Source: Misgurnus anguillicaudatus
Lineage: Eukaryota > Chordata > Actinopteri > Cypriniformes > Cobitidae
NCBI RefSeq assembly: GCF_027580225.2
Contig: NC_073361.2
Span: forward strand, 32,319,501-32,383,500
Direction: 5' to 3'
Length of the DNA: 64,000 nt
Numbering within the stretch: position 1 is the first letter of the stretch; every line of letters starts with the position of its first letter. Shown here piece after piece: positions 12,138 through 23,390 of the stretch. The notes beneath the pieces are model-generated. The model did not search any database and was not told where the DNA came from. It saw only the letters and a program-made list of their open reading frames with translations. Position numbers and translations under genes: made by a program.

Positions 12138-13958
12138 GGGCCCGTATGTATAAAGCCGCTCAGAGTAAAAATTTTAGTCTTAAGTGTGTCAAAATTCTTA
12201 GAATGACGTCATTTTACTCTTATTCTTAGACTTAAGAATAAGTTTGATTTATAAAGCATCCTAAGTGTTAAGACTAGGTCTCAGCTCCTAAATTATTTAA
12301 GAGAGCTGGAGAGGTCTCTTAACCTAGTTAAGAGTAACAAGAGGGCAGCAGAGACTGGAGATCATGCACTTTACAACAAAGATTTTGTGGAATTACTTTT
12401 ATTTAAATGTATTTCTATAGCACTTTTGACAAATCTCTTGTTGCATTGTTGCAGAGCAGAAAATCTACAATAAATACATGTTAGTAGTATATAGACAGTA
12501 GATAGGAATTAATATAACATGAAATATAAAGAGCATAGGGTTTTTTATACAATGTATATTATATTACACAATATAATATGCTGTATAAGATGTATATTAG
12601 TGAAACTTATTCAAGTGCTTGCATGGTACCAAGAAATTTTATGGGATTATCAAGACAGCAATGGTATATACTTAAATGTATATACATTTGAATAATATAC
12701 ACTGTAAAAAGTTAAAGGAACAGTATGTAGGATTGTGGCCAAAACTGGTATTGCAATAACAAAACGTGTGGCTAAAACTGGTACTGCAATCACACAGCTG
12801 GTGGCCAATACACAAAACGACAACATAAACATCAGTTGAGGGCTGCAACTCCACTTTTTAAATGACAATATCCTGGCCGGACCGCTGTTGTGAGTGATAT
12901 AAGTATTTAAAATGAAAATGATTTCTTAATGTCTAATGACATATCAAGGCCATTTAATGATTAATTGATATAAATTTCTTACATACTGTTCCTTTAAAGT
13001 TGGATCAAATTATTGATAATGCCTAAAAATGTAATGTTTTTTCAACTTAAATTTCTCCGTTTAAGTCAAATAATTAAAGTTAAAAATGTTTAAATATTAG
13101 TTGTTACCAATTGAAGTTTTTAAGTAAAGTCGCTTTTACATTTTATGATAGGTAAATAAAATACCATAAAATGTAAATAAAATCTATAAAAAAGTGAAGT
13201 ATCTACAAGATTGCAGTGACATCATTACATGTAAAGTGATAATAATAGAGTATACAACCCTGACCCAAAACATAATGTTAGCAATGTTAGCAGTAAGCAA
13301 GCCAAAGGTGAAAGTGACAAAGATGGCAAAAATTACAATTGTGTTTAAGTGGAGAAATCCAACTTAACTTGATCATTTTGTTCAGGCTTGATCATCAAAG
13401 TATTTTTTTTTAAGTGTTTGCAAACTTTAGTCTTTTCTTTATAAACAGCTTGTGAGTAAAATCAAAATGATATGATTCATCATCTTAATTTTTTAAATAG
13501 CATTACGTTTGTATATTTTAATAACATGTTGAAACTTATCAAAATGGTGCAAAATCGTGTAAAATAAATGCATGTGCTTATTTGTAATATTGTTAAACAT
13601 TTCGTGAAGCAAATTTAAATTAAAATATTTAAATACTAATATAATTTGAATGTATTAATGATTCATGTATGGTGTCACATGCCGCTGTGACTGTATAACA
13701 TTGCCGGCTTTCTATTGGCTGATTCAGAGGTTAAGGGCGGCCATTTTAGGATTAAATCATTGTAGTCCTCAGTTTGCAGCACTTAAGTCAGCACTTAAGA
13801 ATGAGTCTTACACTTTACTGAAAGTTGCTTTCAGCTTCTTTATAAATGTCTCATAATCTCAGACTGCTCCTACTCCTTACTAAGAATTTTTTGACCCTTA
13901 AGTCATAGCTTAATACTTTTCTTAAGAGCATTTCTGAGATGTTTTATACATACGGGCC
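12138..13958. mobile_element. DNA element A with GGGCCCGTATGTATAAAG ends
   Basis: The left end GGGCCCGTATGTATAAAG and the right end (read inward GGCCCGTATGTATAAAAC) form inverted repeats. Subterminal blocks rich in CTTAAG and CTTAGA also pair. A dinucleotide CA flanks each side. There is no intact transposase. A TTAA-type MITE sits inside at 12716-12993. Confidence 0.6.
12716..12993. mobile_element. TTAA MITE nested in element A
   Basis: The termini AGGAACAGTATGTAGGA and TCTTACATACTGTTCCT are inverted repeats, and TTAA occurs directly outside both ends (12712-12715 and 12994-12997). This is the pattern of piggyBac-like or Kolobok-like insertion. It is non-coding. Confidence 0.75.
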
Positions 13959-13960
13959 CA

Positions 13961-14755
13961 GGGCCTGTATTAATAAAAATCTTAATGCAAAAAGTAGCTC
14001 CTAGTGACGCAATTCTAAGAAAATTCTAGAAATGTGGGCGTTTACTCTTAAAATTAAAGAAAAAATCCTAGTAAAGAAAAAAGTAATTCAGTAAGCATCT
14101 TATCCCTTAAAAGAGGTCTTAATGTCAAAATTGTTAGGAGCACAGACGAGGACTTTTAAGAGGCTTAAGAATTTTTTTAGCAAATGGAAAAGTGGACAAA
14201 ACACGAAGAGGGAGACAAAAAATGTCGCACACAATGCATGACAGTAAGTTAATAACATGCAACTTATTAGATTGTGCAGGAATCATGTTTGTGACCGATC
14301 TTATTACAGACATAATAATATAATATAGCGTCATAAAAATAATCACTACATTAACAGATTTGATAACTATGCAGCAAAGATGATTTAGGTCTGTTACAGA
14401 CGTCTATAAGCAAAGTAATCTTTACTAAGTTTATACTTTATTTATTTTATATAAAAGTATACCTGTAATTTCAAATTGAATTATTAAATTGATTTAATAG
14501 ATTTTACACTTAAAAGCACTCTTTTTCTTCCTTCTTGGACAACCAACCAATCACAGTTTTCAAAAGATTGTGTCACACGTAGCAACGGGGTCAACCACAC
14601 CTCCTCCCTAAGATAAAAGTTTTAGTTTTTTCCTTACTCAGAGTTGCTCACAGATCAGTCCCGAATCTTAAGCTAAGACTCCTCCTACGTCAAAGTTTTT
14701 AAGCTAAATTAAGAGTTTTCTGAGAGGACTCTTAGAATCTTTATGAATACGGGCC
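13961..14755. mobile_element. DNA element B, related to A and in tandem with it
   Basis: The ends GGGCCTGTATTAATAAA and (read inward from the right) GGGCCCGTATTCATAAAG match those of element A. A and B are separated by only CA, and CA also flanks the far side of each. It is non-coding. Confidence 0.6.
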
Positions 14756-14884
14756 CAGTAATGTATTTCTCTAAGGCATGTTTATAAAATATGCTTAAAC
14801 ATCTTAATTTAACTAAGGCACACTTAATTCTCAATTTGACAATAAATGAAATGTATTGTATAGATTTAGAGATTAGACTACACC

Positions 14885-14997
14885 CCAAAAAATAAAGGGG
14901 TTATTTTCAACCCAGCGTTGGGTCAAATATAAACATTTTGGGTTAATTTAACCCAACGTTGGGTTAAAAATAACCCCCTATTTTTGTAATGTAGATT
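14885..14997. repeat. Hairpin repeat with AACCCAACGTTGGGTT motifs
   Basis: Paired blocks TTGGGTC/AACCCAACGTTGGG and GGGGTTATTTT/AAAAATAACCCCC make a strong stem. This is a typical short palindromic fish MITE. The next stretch, 15000-15217, holds no exon that I can defend. Confidence 0.5.
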
Positions 14998-15217
14998 CCA
15001 GGGTTTCTTAGTCTAAAATATCCACATTAAATCTGGGTGTTGAGGTGAGGATGAAACATTTGAATCCACAGTTTGCAGAGTTTCACCAAAGATGGAAACT
15101 AAAACAAGATGTTATGTTAGGAAAAGACTAGAAACATTATGTATTTTAGGTCCAAATCAGGCTTGAGAAAGATATGAAAAGAAAACTTACAAAACATACA
15201 CTTACTGACTTCTAAGC

Positions 15218-16058
15218 TTACAAAGTCTTTGGTTTTATCATGTCAAGAAACTTAAAAAACTCTGTCATTCCTCTGTAACTGAGGTCCCATGATTGATCCT
15301 GGATTGTTTGATAATCTTCATCAAATGTTTGTTCCTGACAGTTGTCAAACAGAAAATAGATCGGCTGATACTTCTCATCTACAGCACACTTGATTTTAGC
15401 TTCTTTGACGGCTGTCAGGGCATTTTTAGGTGGATACTCTTTTGAATGTGTGAAGAGTAACACAATTTTTTCAGCAATATCTTTACCAAATAAAGACTGA
15501 ACAGAATCAAATATGTATAGTTGTCTGTCGGTGAGTCGATTTTGATCTGCCTTCATCACAAAACACACTGCATTGATTTTATTCATCACATCTTCAGTTG
15601 TACATAAACGTAATAAACTTCTGGAAATCTCTTTATCACGCTCAGCTCCACGAGTGTCTCCATATCCTGGTGTATCAATGATTGTTAAATCAACTGAACC
15701 CTCTTGTATATAAACACCATAGACTGTGACATCAGATGTCTGACTGTGAGCTGATGATCTGTCGCTCTGATCGTCTGTGATCTCAAACCAAACTTTGTCT
15801 TCTCTCTGAACACCACAGATGTAGTTGATCATAGTATTGATGAGAGTTGTTTTTCCAGTGCCTGTTTCTCCCACCATCAGTATGATTTTATGAGGTTTAT
15901 TTTCATCTCTTTCACCAAAGGTGATTTTTCTATATAACTTAGATTCATCCAGATTATTTGTTGTTGTTTTCAGATGGTATCGAGCAGGATTTCCATCTTC
16001 CATTAAATTGCTTTTCCTGATCAGTTCTTCCATTTTACAAAATTGTTTTGCCTTTTCT
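15218..16058 (-). CDS. GTPase copy 2, main exon (truncated after the G domain)
   Basis: The minus-strand exon begins after the acceptor CTCCACAG with one base that completes a split glycine codon, then encodes about 279 residues. The P-loop GETGTGKTT, switch II DTPGYGDT and the MKADQNRLT block are all present, so the G domain looks sound. The protein ends at a stop directly after MIKPKTL, exactly where copies 1 and 3 run on into the coiled coil and Cys/His cluster. The bases around the stop (ACTTTGTAAGC) also form a good splice donor, but no downstream exon in phase was found. Joined to the ATG exon at 23000-23028 the product would have about 289 residues. It may be a functional short GTPase or a truncated copy. 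Nothing in the window shows what it binds. Confidence 0.75.
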
Positions 16059-16139
16059 CTGTGGAGTTTAAACAGAAACATACAATAATTTAAATAAAGC
16101 ACTAGTTAGCACTAGTAATAACACACAGGTCTAGTTTGT

Positions 16140-16200
16140 GTTGGTGGAGCAATTTGATATACAGAGTGGGGGTTGCACCATTTGTGCTTGAGGTCTCAGT
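16140..16200. repeat. Direct repeat, copy near the exon of GTPase copy 2
   Basis: GTGGAGCAATTTGATATACA and the following G-rich and GCACCA blocks recur in the same orientation at about 22908-22968. The two copies lie on either side of the DIRS insertion inside the same putative intron. They are diverged and too long for a target duplication, so they are more likely an older local duplication. Confidence 0.5.
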
Positions 16201-17363
16201 TTTTGTATACCAATATAAAAATATATATAAAAATAAAAAACAATGTTAATATTTTGTTCCCTTTCAATACGGTTCACTTCGCATTGCATCAGTTAGCTGA
16301 CACTATGGGGGGAAACTCCTGTTTACTCCGCGATTAAAGCCTATTGGTTAACGTCTGTACAAAGTACAGACCAATGACGTTTGAACCCGCGCGCGGGAAG
16401 AACACGTCCTTATATAAGCGAGGGTCAAGCGTCAAGAGCTCATTAATTTTCTCCTTCAGCGCGAACCTCTCGCTGCTCTGAAGAAGAAGAAGCCTTACCT
16501 CGCCGTCGACAAAAGCCCTGCAGCGGAGTCCAGGCCTAGCGTCTTCCCCCGCCGTTTTCCGGCTGAGAACCGAAGATAGCAGAATCCAGGTCTAGCGTCT
16601 CCCCTGGCGCTTTCCGGCCGAGAACCGAAGATAGCATTCGCTTGCCGTGGTACGAGCCCTGTGCAGCGGACACATGCCTGACGAGGTCTCCCCTGCGGCC
16701 GCCCGGTAAGATCAATATTTTTAATATAAAGCTATAAGCTAAAAGAGCAGGCGCTGTTGTAATAGCGTCCAGCACAGCAGCTCTCGGCCTCTCTACTATG
16801 AATTTCCCGAGCGCGTCACCGGTCTGGCACCTCCCACGCCGGGACCGCCCTTATATGCATCGGTTGTCCTATCCATGTTTCGTGCTCCCCCTGCTGTTCC
16901 TCTCTCGCCGGGATGAACACACGGCGAGCCATGAGACTAGATGGATGCATAGACAAGTACACACGGGCTAACCCCCCCCCCCCCCCCGTGTTCTGTCACA
17001 CACAATTGTTCCTGCTTTACATTCAGAGACCCTTGCTCCTCTCACATTCAGTGGCGAGATCTCTAGCACATTCGTATGAATCCCCCGAGTGCATCGGGTG
17101 ATACCGTTCATACGACGCATGGCTATTCTATCTGTGTTGCTGCTCCCCTAGAACCGTAGAACTAAGATAGATGCATACAACAAGCAAACACGGTCGGGTC
17201 TGCCCCTGTTCCCTGTCATAGCACAGCCACTCGTGCTCCACGCTCGCGGAGTCCCTCGCTCCTTTTCCCCGCAGTGGTGAGGTCTCTTAACAGCTTCTTA
17301 GAGTTAGCACGCTGTCTTATGGCTCGCTGCCTCTAAATGCAGCTGTCTAGTGTTCAGCGATTA

Positions 17364-17675
17364 CAGAGCTTCATGCCCCTCCCCTCCTGGAGCGGCACGA
17401 TCTCATTCGTCTGCCCGATAGGGCGGACACGCCGCTATTGGAGCACCAAGAACACTCATTATAAGAGCTTAACTGGCCTGAGTCTGTCTCACTCCGGTAG
17501 GGCTCACTATTCGTCTATACAGAGCTTCATGCCCCTCCCCTCCTGGAGCGGCGCAATCTCATTCGTCTGCTCGATAAGGCAGACATGCCTCTATTGGAGC
17601 GCTAAAAACACTTATAATAAGAACTTAACCGGTCTGAGTCTGTCTCACTGCGGGAGAGCTCACTAATTGTCTGCC
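17364..17675 (+). repeat. Two tandem copies of a 156-bp unit
   Basis: The unit starting CAGAGCTTCATGCCCCTCCC begins at 17364 and again at 17520. The copies are alike with scattered substitutions, lie end to end and belong to the DIRS interior. Confidence 0.8.
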
Positions 17676-17958
17676 TGGTCATTTCTCTCTGGTTTAGACG
17701 GAATCAGAGGCAGAACGAATTTGTTTATAATATACTGAGGCCCGAATACATCCCTTTATTCAGTCCCGTCCTATATCAGTGCGATGAATATTGGTACATT
17801 CTTATATAACCGGTTTTCTGCCCTTTTAATAAACGGCAAAACCGCGGGCCTCACGGCAGACTTCCTCTCTGTGATGGGTCCAGTCTGACATTAAACCACC
17901 TAGACATACTGCTCTGCTCTGTGAGCCGTTCTGGTCACGTCACTACTGAGGCTCGTGC

Positions 17959-18414
17959 CAACATGATCTCACAAAGTTCCGTGGGATAGTCACGGAATTT
18001 TTTGCTCATTTTTCCGTGGCATTCTCACGGATCTCCGCATATTTCCGTGGCCCTGCCACGGACTTTCTTTTCCGTGGCATTCTCACGGATTGGTTACTCA
18101 ACTGCTTTTTCCTATTTTCAAACCATTGTCGCTTCGGTTTAGAGTTAGATTTGGTGTTTGCGTTAGTATGTCACTTTAACTATTGGTTTATACTATTTTT
18201 TCTGATGTATTCTTTTATATTTTCTAAACTTTAATCAATTGTTGCCTGGTGTTGGGGTTAGAGTTGGGTTTTGGTAGGGATGTCATTTTATGTAAATCTA
18301 ACCCTAAAACGAAGCGACAATGGTAAGAAAATAGGACAAAACAGTTGAGTAACCAATCTGTGAGAATGCCACGGAAAAATGAGCAAAAAATTCCGTGACT
18401 ATGCCACGGAAATT
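17959..18414. mobile_element. Mutator-like MITE, copy 1, right end trimmed
   Basis: The sequence is nearly the same as 33062-33588, beginning AACATGATCTCAC and containing many TCCGTGG/CCACGGA blocks that pair into a hairpin. Its right end lacks the final bases seen in the other copy, and the flanks CTCGTGC on both sides look like a decayed duplication. It is inserted in the DIRS interior. Confidence 0.6.
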
Positions 18415-19221
18415 CTCGTGCACCTGAACGGCCGAGCTCTGGTCTTCGCAGCACAGCTGCGTCGACAGAGAACGAACTATCTGGGAGAGGAGGGGTTAGT
18501 CACGCCTCGGCTGGACTGCCCTGAATGTTTTCTGTGTGCTGTTTGTCCAAACATACTGTGTAATACTGTCGGTTATGCGACCTCACTATAGTGGCGAACG
18601 GTATTGAATTCCTCTAAGAGCAATTTCCGTGCTTACTATACTGTGTCATGACACCCCACGGCTGTACGGTGTCTCTAACACCTTTCTGCCAAATTCGCTC
18701 ACAGCCCAACTCAGTTTCTTCGCTACGATACTGACGGCGCAAACGAGCACGGTCTTACGGCTGTTATTTTCTCTTCCTAGAGATACGGCAGCCTCAGACT
18801 TTTCATGGCTCCAACCGTTTGAATCACGCCCTCTCCGGACGGCCACTCAAAGGCTTACAGCCAAGCGGTTTATGATGTTTTTCGCCATTTAGCTGATTTA
18901 TATCAGCGGATCCGAAGACGCTCACACCTCCGCTCCGCTCCAATACTCGGAGATATTAAGGGTAATATCAACCTCAAGTGAGCTTGCTACCCGCCACAAT
19001 AAGTTTAGTTTATGATGCTCGGAAAGCGAGCTCAACGCGCGCCCACAGTCAGACGCACGGCATCTCGTTTAAGACGGGCTCACGTACCCCTCTAACGAGC
19101 CCCAGAAAGCTGAATATCGTGGCATTCTGTTCATAAGACCACTTCAGTTTGACTAAGCAAGGTCCCGCCCCGAGCTGAAGTCCGGGAAGCTTATGCTTTA
19201 GGTTACACACGGCTGCATGAA

Positions 19222-19524
19222 GTGCTATCGTTACGAGCTCGCCCAGCATCTGCTGTGGAATTAAACACGCCTTGCGACAGCAATCAGCCTTCGCCGCGTG
19301 AAACGCACGTTTGTCTCATATCAATCATCTTGTACTGTACATACGGTCCATTTAAGGGGATGATTTTAGCACTGCAGCACTCTCGACCGTGTCATTGTAA
19401 TAACGCGGTCGAGCGAACTACGGTGGTTTTCATTATTCACCGAGGCAGATTGAGATCTCGCCCCCTGTACAAGCTGATGAGTCATCTCCTTTATAAAGTC
19501 ATTGCATACGCATCTCGTGCTTAA
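19222..19524 (+). pseudogene. DIRS RNase H remnant
   Basis: This short open frame contains GRLRSRPLYKL near its C-terminus, which corresponds to the conserved block after the RTDN motif of DIRS RNase H domains (compare GGLRSR in the family). The flanking sequence is out of frame or interrupted by stops. It supports the DIRS assignment and the plus orientation of this copy, but the gene is dead. Confidence 0.5.
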
Positions 19525-20691
19525 AACCACCAAGGTGCAGACATATTAACCCGTTACGACGGGCGTACAGGGATTGCATCCGTGAGACACGACCTACGTG
19601 CCTTATGACACGTTGACACGAGCTCTCTGGCGAGGCGTCCTTATGCAAGTCTGATCTATTTCTGTCCGGTGACAAGTGAAAAGTCTAAAACCCCACGAAT
19701 TATGGTGTGGAACGCTTTTCTCCTCACTACAGAGGCTCTTGCACGGCTTTTACGACCGACCATTAATTTAAATTCACAAACTTGTCATCTTTCAGATGCG
19801 GACGGTGGCGATAACAGCGAACCACGCTTTTACGGCTGGCCATTCACTTTATTCATAAACCTGTCATTTCTCAGATGCGGACGGTGCCCGAGGCACAGCA
19901 CTCTGGAACTGTCCAAGGTCCTGAATGACAGATACGTCTGACATGCATCAGACGATCAGCTGTTCATCTGCGTCACAGATCACTCACTAGCGCACCTGTC
20001 AATACAGGTTATTGATGGATCGTTGAAGTTATCACTTCCCGTGACAATGATGCTCACTCGTGGTTGATCTACTCCATATATGGATTAGCTCTACCTCGGG
20101 CATGGTCTTAGAGGTTTCTCATTTGACATTTGGGACACGGCCGGCTGGTCCCCGCCGTCCACGTTGTCAATTTTACAGCTCACTACTGGGGTTTGTTGCA
20201 TTAAAGGTGCGCCCGTAAGCTCACCTGTATGCACGATATGGTTTTTAATTATACGCGTCCACCGTGCGCTTAGAGAAGCTCACATATGCACGCTATAAGA
20301 TTTCGGTATACACTGAAGATGCGCTTGGAGAAGCTCACCTGTATACACGGCTGGGTTATCCTTGTGACACATACATTGTTGTTCATCTGTGTGCGTTCAC
20401 GGTGCGCTGGGTACCCACCAATCATATCTGTACACATTCACGGCACTGATTTGTCTATACGCATTCACGGTGCACTGAAGGGTTCACCCGTGTGCGCACA
20501 ATTTATTATCAGAACACAGGACGGCGCGTTGAGAATCTTGCCGGCCTGTGCATTATAACACTCTGATTCATCTATATGCATTCACGATGTACTCAAGTGT
20601 TCGCCTGTGCCCGTGCAATTTATGGTCAGTGCACATTTACGGCGCGCTTGGAAGCTCACCGACCTGTGCACTATAATATTACCTACTGTAT

Positions 20692-21534
20692 TAGGGCTGC
20701 ACGATGTGAGGAAAAGTTGCGATGTGCGATGACATTGTTTAATGTTGCGATGACGATGTGAGTTGCGATAAATATTTTATATTTTTTCATGTTTTAGGGG
20801 CCATTCACGTGTCGCGCCTAAAAACGCGTGGAAAACGCTAGATACGTAGGTTATTGTCACATGACCTGCACGCTGCGCTTGTGTCATTCTGAAAAGTTAA
20901 AATTGTTTTTGAAAAGCCTGGAAAGCGTTGAAAAGCGTGCGAGTCGCGACCGTGGCGCTTCCAGAGAGCACATACTGTGCGCCTACAATTTGAAATAATG
21001 AACTTGAACGCGCAATAGAAGCAATAGTGAATCACCGCTTCCACAGTACCTGTGTTTGCGGCGTCATCTCTCCTAAATCCAAAATAATTCCATGATATAG
21101 CTGAAGTGCTTTTCACCACAAGGTCTTCGTCTGACAACACATTTCCTCACTCTTCTCTCCTTCCTCGCCATCATTTTTGCTAACAGGCACAGCATCGCAA
21201 CTGACACCTCACAAATCAATCTGAGCGTAGCTGACTTCGGGGTTCCCCTGCATGAACGCGCAAACCATCCGTGCGTCCCAAACTGCCTACTTCCATACTA
21301 TATAGTATGCAAAGAGTACGAGAAGAAGTGCTTTTCGCCTACTATATAGTATGGAAGTATGCGGTTTGGGACGCAGGGCATGTCTTCAGGACTAAACGTG
21401 ATAGGTCAAACGTTTATTACATGCGCTTACCGTTTTCCCTTCATTCATCGCGTCAAGGCTGTCTGTTGCGATATGTTCATTGCGTGAGTTCATATCGCGA
21501 TGACGATGAAAATTCGATGTATCGTTCAGCCCTA
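20692..21534. mobile_element. hAT MITE with TAGGGCTGCACGAT terminus
   Basis: The left terminus TAGGGCTGCACGAT and the right terminus, read inward TAGGGCTGAACGAT, are inverted repeats. Flanks TACTGTAT (20684-20691) and TATTGTAT (21535-21542) are an 8-bp duplication with one mismatch, typical of hAT. It is non-coding and holds a smaller MITE at 21272-21375. Confidence 0.75.
21272..21375. mobile_element. Short palindromic MITE nested in the hAT MITE
   Basis: The left arm TGCGTCCCAAACTGCCTACT continues TTCCATACTATATAG; the right arm is its near-perfect reverse complement ending GTTTGGGACGCA. The element is about 104 bp, nearly all stem. Confidence 0.65.
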
Positions 21535-22223
21535 TATTGTATATGCATCCCCGATGCGCCCGAGGGCTCACCTGGGTTCACACTATTGTGGTATCTGTTT
21601 AATCACACGCTACGCACTGTTCTGCCGCATATTGTAGTCAGATCGGCCATTCGTGAGCTTTGCAGATCACTCACTACGTATGCCTGTTGCTAACAGTGGT
21701 TATTTAGATGGATCGTTGAAACCATCGCACTGGCTCACGCCCTTCTATGAGCTATGTCCTATATGTTAGAGCCCACTCTGGGCGAGTTTGACTTCATCAT
21801 GGACTTGGTCTACAGGGGTATCTATATTTGATATCTGCTACGCGGTCGGCTGGTCTTCGCCATCTACGTTTGTCAGATTGTACAACTTAGACGTCCCTGC
21901 CCTACGAGCGCAGGTTCTCTAGGCTCAATTATGCACGCTCATGCGTTTTATGTGTACACCACGGTGCGCTCAGCGAGCTCACCAACGTGACTCTTAATTT
22001 ACTTATCTCGCACAACCGCGGCGCGCTCGGTATCTCGCCGTCTTGTGCTGTGTTATGTGCTCCCGGTGCGTTTAAACCCCACCGTATGCGTGTCAACATT
22101 TTATATGGTGCTTACACTTTGCTTTAAAGCTGTGAATATGCCGGGTATAGGGCCACACGCAGTGTCTCTCCGGTAAGGCACTTCAGTACGTTGCGTATGC
22201 ACGGCGTGATGGGATTACGTTCC

Positions 22224-22613
22224 CCCATAGCGTCAGCCAACTGACGCAATGCGAAGTGAACCATATTGAAAGTGAACGCTTAGGTTACTCACGTAACCCC
22301 GGTTCCCTGAAATAACGGGAACGGAGCATTGCGTCTCTTGCCGTGCTACAAACGTCTACGCAGCGAGTGTTATTCGGCTGCACGCTTCAGTCGAATAATA
22401 ACGAGCTCTTGACGCTTGACCCGCGCTTATATAAGGACGTGTGCTTCCCGTGCGCGGGCTCAAACGTCATTGGTCTGTACTTTGTACAGATGTTAACCAA
22501 TAGGCTTCAATCGCGGAGTAAACAGGAGTTTCCCCCATAGCGTCAGCTAACTGCCGCAATGCTTCGTTCCCGTTATTTCAGGGAACCGGGGTTACGTGAG
22601 TAACCTAAGCGTT
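22224..22613 (+). repeat. DIRS internal complementary region and right inverted terminal repeat (copy 1)
   Basis: ACTGACGCAATGCGAAGTGA and on to GAAC (about 22277) is the complement of the element's left end. It is followed directly by GCTTAGGTTACTCACGTAAC, the complement of its right end. The right terminal repeat follows to 22613. This is the arrangement needed for DIRS circular intermediates. Confidence 0.65.
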
Positions 22614-22907
22614 TTTAGTTGCATGTTGGTCAAGCACAGGACTGTATTCAGTATAAAACTTATTCAACCAATATGCACATCATTCTTGCCTGATGTCATC
22701 ATACAAAATTAATAATTATTAGAAAAAAGCAATAATGAACCCCCACCCCTAAACCTACACATCCCCAGTGCAAAAGCAGATCATGGAAAAATATATGAAA
22801 GAGATTGTATACAAATTAAAAACCTTTTACAACAGTTATGAATTGCCACATTATTGTGATGTGTTTCTGTATTTGGATGTTTGTGAGTATTTGCAGTGCG
22901 TGTTTTG

Positions 22908-22968
22908 TCAAACTGTGTTAGTGGAGCAATTTGATATACAGGGTGGGGTAGCACCAGTTATGCTGAAA
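22908..22968. repeat. Direct repeat, distal copy
   Basis: This is the partner of 16140-16200, with the same core GTGGAGCAATTTGATATACA. It lies just downstream, on the minus strand, of the ATG exon of GTPase copy 2. Sequence between 22614 and 22908 shows no other feature. Confidence 0.5.
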
Positions 22969-22999
22969 ATGACAGTATATGATGATGTTTGTATCTTAC

Positions 23000-23065
23000 C
23001 CATGTGAGATTTGCTGTGAGTCTGCCATGACTGTTTTCAGGTCAGGGTCTCTTTCAGATTTTATG
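23000..23065 (-). CDS. GTPase copy 2, ATG exon
   Basis: This 66-bp minus-strand exon lies between the acceptor TTTACTGTAG and the donor GGGTAAGA. Its ATG at 23028 gives MADSQQISH and two bases of a glycine codon, which the first base of the exon at 16058 completes. An almost identical exon with the same length and the same ATG offset lies at 51652-51717 on the plus strand, ahead of GTPase copy 3. The matching phase in two copies is good evidence that both are real exons. Upstream intron sequence is also similar between the two. Coding bases are 23000-23028; the rest is 5' untranslated. RNA data would settle the intron of about 6.9 kb. Confidence 0.65.
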
Positions 23066-23390
23066 CTACAGTAAAGATTAAAACAGAAAAAATATGTTTT
23101 CAAAAACAAGTAAAACTAGATGTTAGCCTGAGAAAGCCTGGTCTGAACATTTAAAACAGTTTATAGTTTGACAGGATTGCTGTTTGTACATAAGAAAGCA
23201 GGTAAGTTACAAATAAACATATATAGAACAATATTAACTGTCTGCAACTGCATTAGCATAAATTGTCAACAACAACATTACAACTTTCATTATTCGTTTT
23301 CCTGTTACCCCTCACTGAGAATTATGAAAAAGTAACATGCATAGATGCCATAAAAGTACAATCATATACTAGTACGACAGGAAAGTACAC

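Larger units (their letters stand above)
12004..14870. mobile_element. Older MITE split by tandem insertions
   Basis: Segments 12004-12137 and 14756-14870 together read like the MITE that occurs in both arms of the palindrome at 46.8-48.1 kb: a terminal block, then TGTCTCAAGATAT before the break and CAGTAATG with AAGGCATGTTTATAAAA after it. The two later elements at 12138 and 13961 interrupt it. Confidence 0.5.
20220..22070 (+). repeat. Degenerate tandem array in the DIRS 3' part
   Basis: Blocks such as GGTGCGCTTGGAGAAGCTCA with CCTGTATACACG recur at irregular spacing of roughly 60-120 bases at about 20250, 20310, 20390, 20460, 20640 and again at 21550-22050. The array is interrupted by the hAT MITE at 20692-21534. 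It occupies the place where a tyrosine recombinase gene would be expected. Confidence 0.5.
16256..22613 (+). mobile_element. Decayed DIRS-type tyrosine-recombinase retrotransposon (copy 1)
   Basis: The left end starts GTTCCCTTTCA and runs through a GC-rich terminal block including TTATATAAG. The right end (to GTT at 22613) is its inverted counterpart: TACAAAGTACAGACCAATGA on the left pairs with 22463-22500 on the right. Near 22224-22335 an internal complementary region holds the complements of both ends joined at GAAC-GC. Inverted termini plus such a region are diagnostic of DIRS elements. The interior has an RNase H remnant at about 19425-19500 but many stops, and I see no tyrosine recombinase in this copy. 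Later insertions are a Mutator-like MITE and a hAT MITE. It sits in the intron of GTPase copy 2. Confidence 0.7.

Noticed and set aside
15013..15098. Possible downstream exon of GTPase copy 2 after a TTTTAG acceptor
   Set aside because: The phase does not fit the donor over the stop of copy 2 and a stop would follow within a few codons.
21271..21693. 140-codon open frame
   Set aside because: It crosses the boundary of a hAT MITE and contains its palindromic insert; it cannot be a conserved gene.
20220..22070. CRISPR-like array
   Set aside because: The repeats are degenerate, irregularly spaced and lie in a eukaryotic DIRS element.
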